Of a DNA stretch of 64,000 nucleotides, positions 62,916-64,000 are shown in pieces. Both the position numbers and the translations under genes were made by a program. Origin of the DNA: Raphanus sativus (lineage: Eukaryota > Streptophyta > Magnoliopsida > Brassicales > Brassicaceae); assembly GCF_000801105.2 (NCBI RefSeq), contig NC_079517.1, positions 2,976,001-3,040,000 on the forward strand. The letters are read 5' to 3'. Within the stretch, counting starts at the first letter, position 1. Each line of letters opens with the position of its first letter. The notes beneath the pieces were generated by a model. It did no database searches. It was not told the origin of the DNA and worked only from the letters and a program-made list of their open reading frames with translations.

Positions 62916-64000
62916 TCAGCCACTTTCCCTTAAGCAGTTCCCAGGTAACAAGTACTTGTAACTCTCAGCTTTTTTAATCAGATGACCTGGGAGATGAACA
63001 GCTGAATAAGACCTAGGTATTGGACCAAGCTTAGCGATGATCTCCCTGAATGTATACTCTTCAGGAAACATGTCGTACAGATCAGTTCCTTTACATATCA
63101 CATCCTGGATTCTTCCCGGGTTCAGATAATGAGGGAACCTGACACGGTCGGTGTGACTATACGCTTTCATCTTGAATATAAACTCGCTGATGCGCCTGAA
63201 ACAGAAACTGCAGTGCCAACCAGCGTCCGCCAAACGAGTGTCGCCCTGACGGAAATGAGCGTATCTCGTCTTCCCCGGCTTGTACAGATGAACCGAAGTT
63301 CTCCAGCTTTTGTGGTCGACGAAATACTCATACGAGTACAAGTAGTCTTTCAGCTGAAGATGAAGAACCGGCGGGTATCCATCGCACCACCTAAGCAGGT
63401 CGATGGTGTGAGCGCTGGGGACCTCATCGACGTCAGACATGATCAAAAGATCGTCTTCTTCGATCCCCGAGAGCCTGATGAGCTGATCCAAAGCGATCCT
63501 CTGGTAAGCCTCTTCCACGAAAGGGTTCTCGCCTCTCCTGAACCTACCACCAATGTTACCGTACGTCAGCCTCGGCTCCACGAACCCGAACCTCTCCCGG
63601 TTCGCCGCGAATACCAGAGGTTTAGGCAAACCGGTGAAGGTGGAGTTAGACTCGAGGATCACGAACTGGGTGACGTAAGGGTCGAGCTCTTTCCAGCGGA
63701 TGGTGAGCATGTCGACTTCGATGCTGAACAAGACGGCGTCGAAGACTCTCCTCGGAGACTCGCGGTGCTTCCATCCGTGGAGAGCGCAGAGCGTTTCCAT
63801 GGAGGCGTTCTCGTGGTAGTAATGAGGAAGCGTTCGAAACGGCTTAGGCGGTGATTGCCAGAGCGGTCTCAATAAGCAAGTGAGCTTGTGGACGTGCATA
63901 TAGACAGAGTAGATGAAGACGGGGACGATGATGAAGAAGAAGATGTATGTCTTGATATCGAGTCCTCGTAGTATACATCTAACCCTTGAAAAGGCCTTGC
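62916..64000 (-). CDS. Beta-1,4-N-acetylglucosaminyltransferase family protein (GT17), 5' end missing
   Basis: The frame is open from the window edge to a stop at 62916, about 361 residues visible. Near the edge, [19 protein letters not shown] is a transmembrane signal anchor after [11 protein letters not shown], so the Golgi type II topology is visible but the first residues lie outside. The lumenal domain has [54 protein letters not shown] (DxD-like metal site), [13 protein letters not shown] and GWHCSFCFR, all GT17 landmarks of the GlcNAc-transferase III type. Plant members are poorly characterised. Position indicates At5g14480 (recalled). The ATG at 63899 is internal and is not the start. 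Confidence 0.9.
   Translation of the reverse strand, partial: KAFSRVRCILRGLDIKTYIFFFIIVPVFIYSVYMHVHKLTCLLRPLWQSPPKPFRTLPHYYHENASMETLCALHGWKHRESPRRVFDAVLFSIEVDMLTIRWKELDPYVTQFVILESNSTFTGLPKPLVFAANRERFGFVEPRLTYGNIGGRFRRGENPFVEEAYQRIALDQLIRLSGIEEDDLLIMSDVDEVPSAHTIDLLRWCDGYPPVLHLQLKDYLYSYEYFVDHKSWRTSVHLYKPGKTRYAHFRQGDTRLADAGWHCSFCFRRISEFIFKMKAYSHTDRVRFPHYLNPGRIQDVICKGTDLYDMFPEEYTFREIIAKLGPIPRSYSAVHLPGHLIKKAESYKYLLPGNCLRESG

Noticed and set aside
63129..63854. 241-codon open frame on the plus strand
   Set aside because: It is the antisense shadow of the GT17 glycosyltransferase, whose frame has clear family motifs; the antisense reading has none.

Overview
The window is nuclear DNA from a flowering plant of the mustard family, most probably a Brassica or Raphanus relative. 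Genes have many short GT-AG introns, the intergenic DNA is AT-rich and full of transposon debris, and gene content and order match, from memory, a segment of Arabidopsis thaliana chromosome 5 read in decreasing order (about At5g14730 to At5g14480). Several Arabidopsis genes of that interval are absent here (for example the shaggy-like kinase expected between the polygalacturonase and DRM2), as expected for one fractionated subgenome after the Brassiceae genome triplication. Species and synteny are inferred from recalled orthologs, not from a search.

Layout. 1-7.3 kb is transposon territory: the end of a CACTA element carrying a MAP65 gene fragment, AT-rich Helitron relics, and a 428-bp near-palindrome built from two Helitron 3' ends. 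7.5-8.3 kb holds a DUF1645 gene (minus strand), 10.6-11.6 kb a complete small Helitron, and 12.4-17.0 kb a 20-exon STE20-type kinase. 21.7-24.7 kb is a cinnamoyl-CoA-reductase-like gene with a 368-bp TRIM retrotransposon in its second intron. 24.7-32.3 kb is gene-poor and contains a truncated LINE and a Stowaway MITE. From 32.3 kb the window is gene-dense: a small cysteine-rich unknown protein, a universal-stress-type protein, ARF1-class GTPase (minus), peptide deformylase 1B, a GH28 polygalacturonase (minus), the de novo DNA methyltransferase DRM2, a TRM61-like tRNA methyltransferase (minus) divergent from mitochondrial PNPase, and a Core-2/I-branching glycosyltransferase. A MIR398B precursor lies on the minus strand just after the last of these, with eight GTAC boxes upstream of it. 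58.4-62.9 kb is intergenic with a MITE and an orphan MFS transporter exon, and the right edge cuts a GT17 glycosyltransferase gene.

The genes form no operon-like system; they are independent nuclear genes. Themes worth noting are copper and stress regulation (MIR398B with its promoter and a convergent protein gene), organelle function (PDF1B, PNPase, with site II promoter elements), and silencing (DRM2, in a window that also contains a strong potential source of small RNAs). Splice junctions were placed by eye using GT/AG boundaries, reading frame and recalled homologs. Every complete CDS assembled this way has a length divisible by three with no internal stop.
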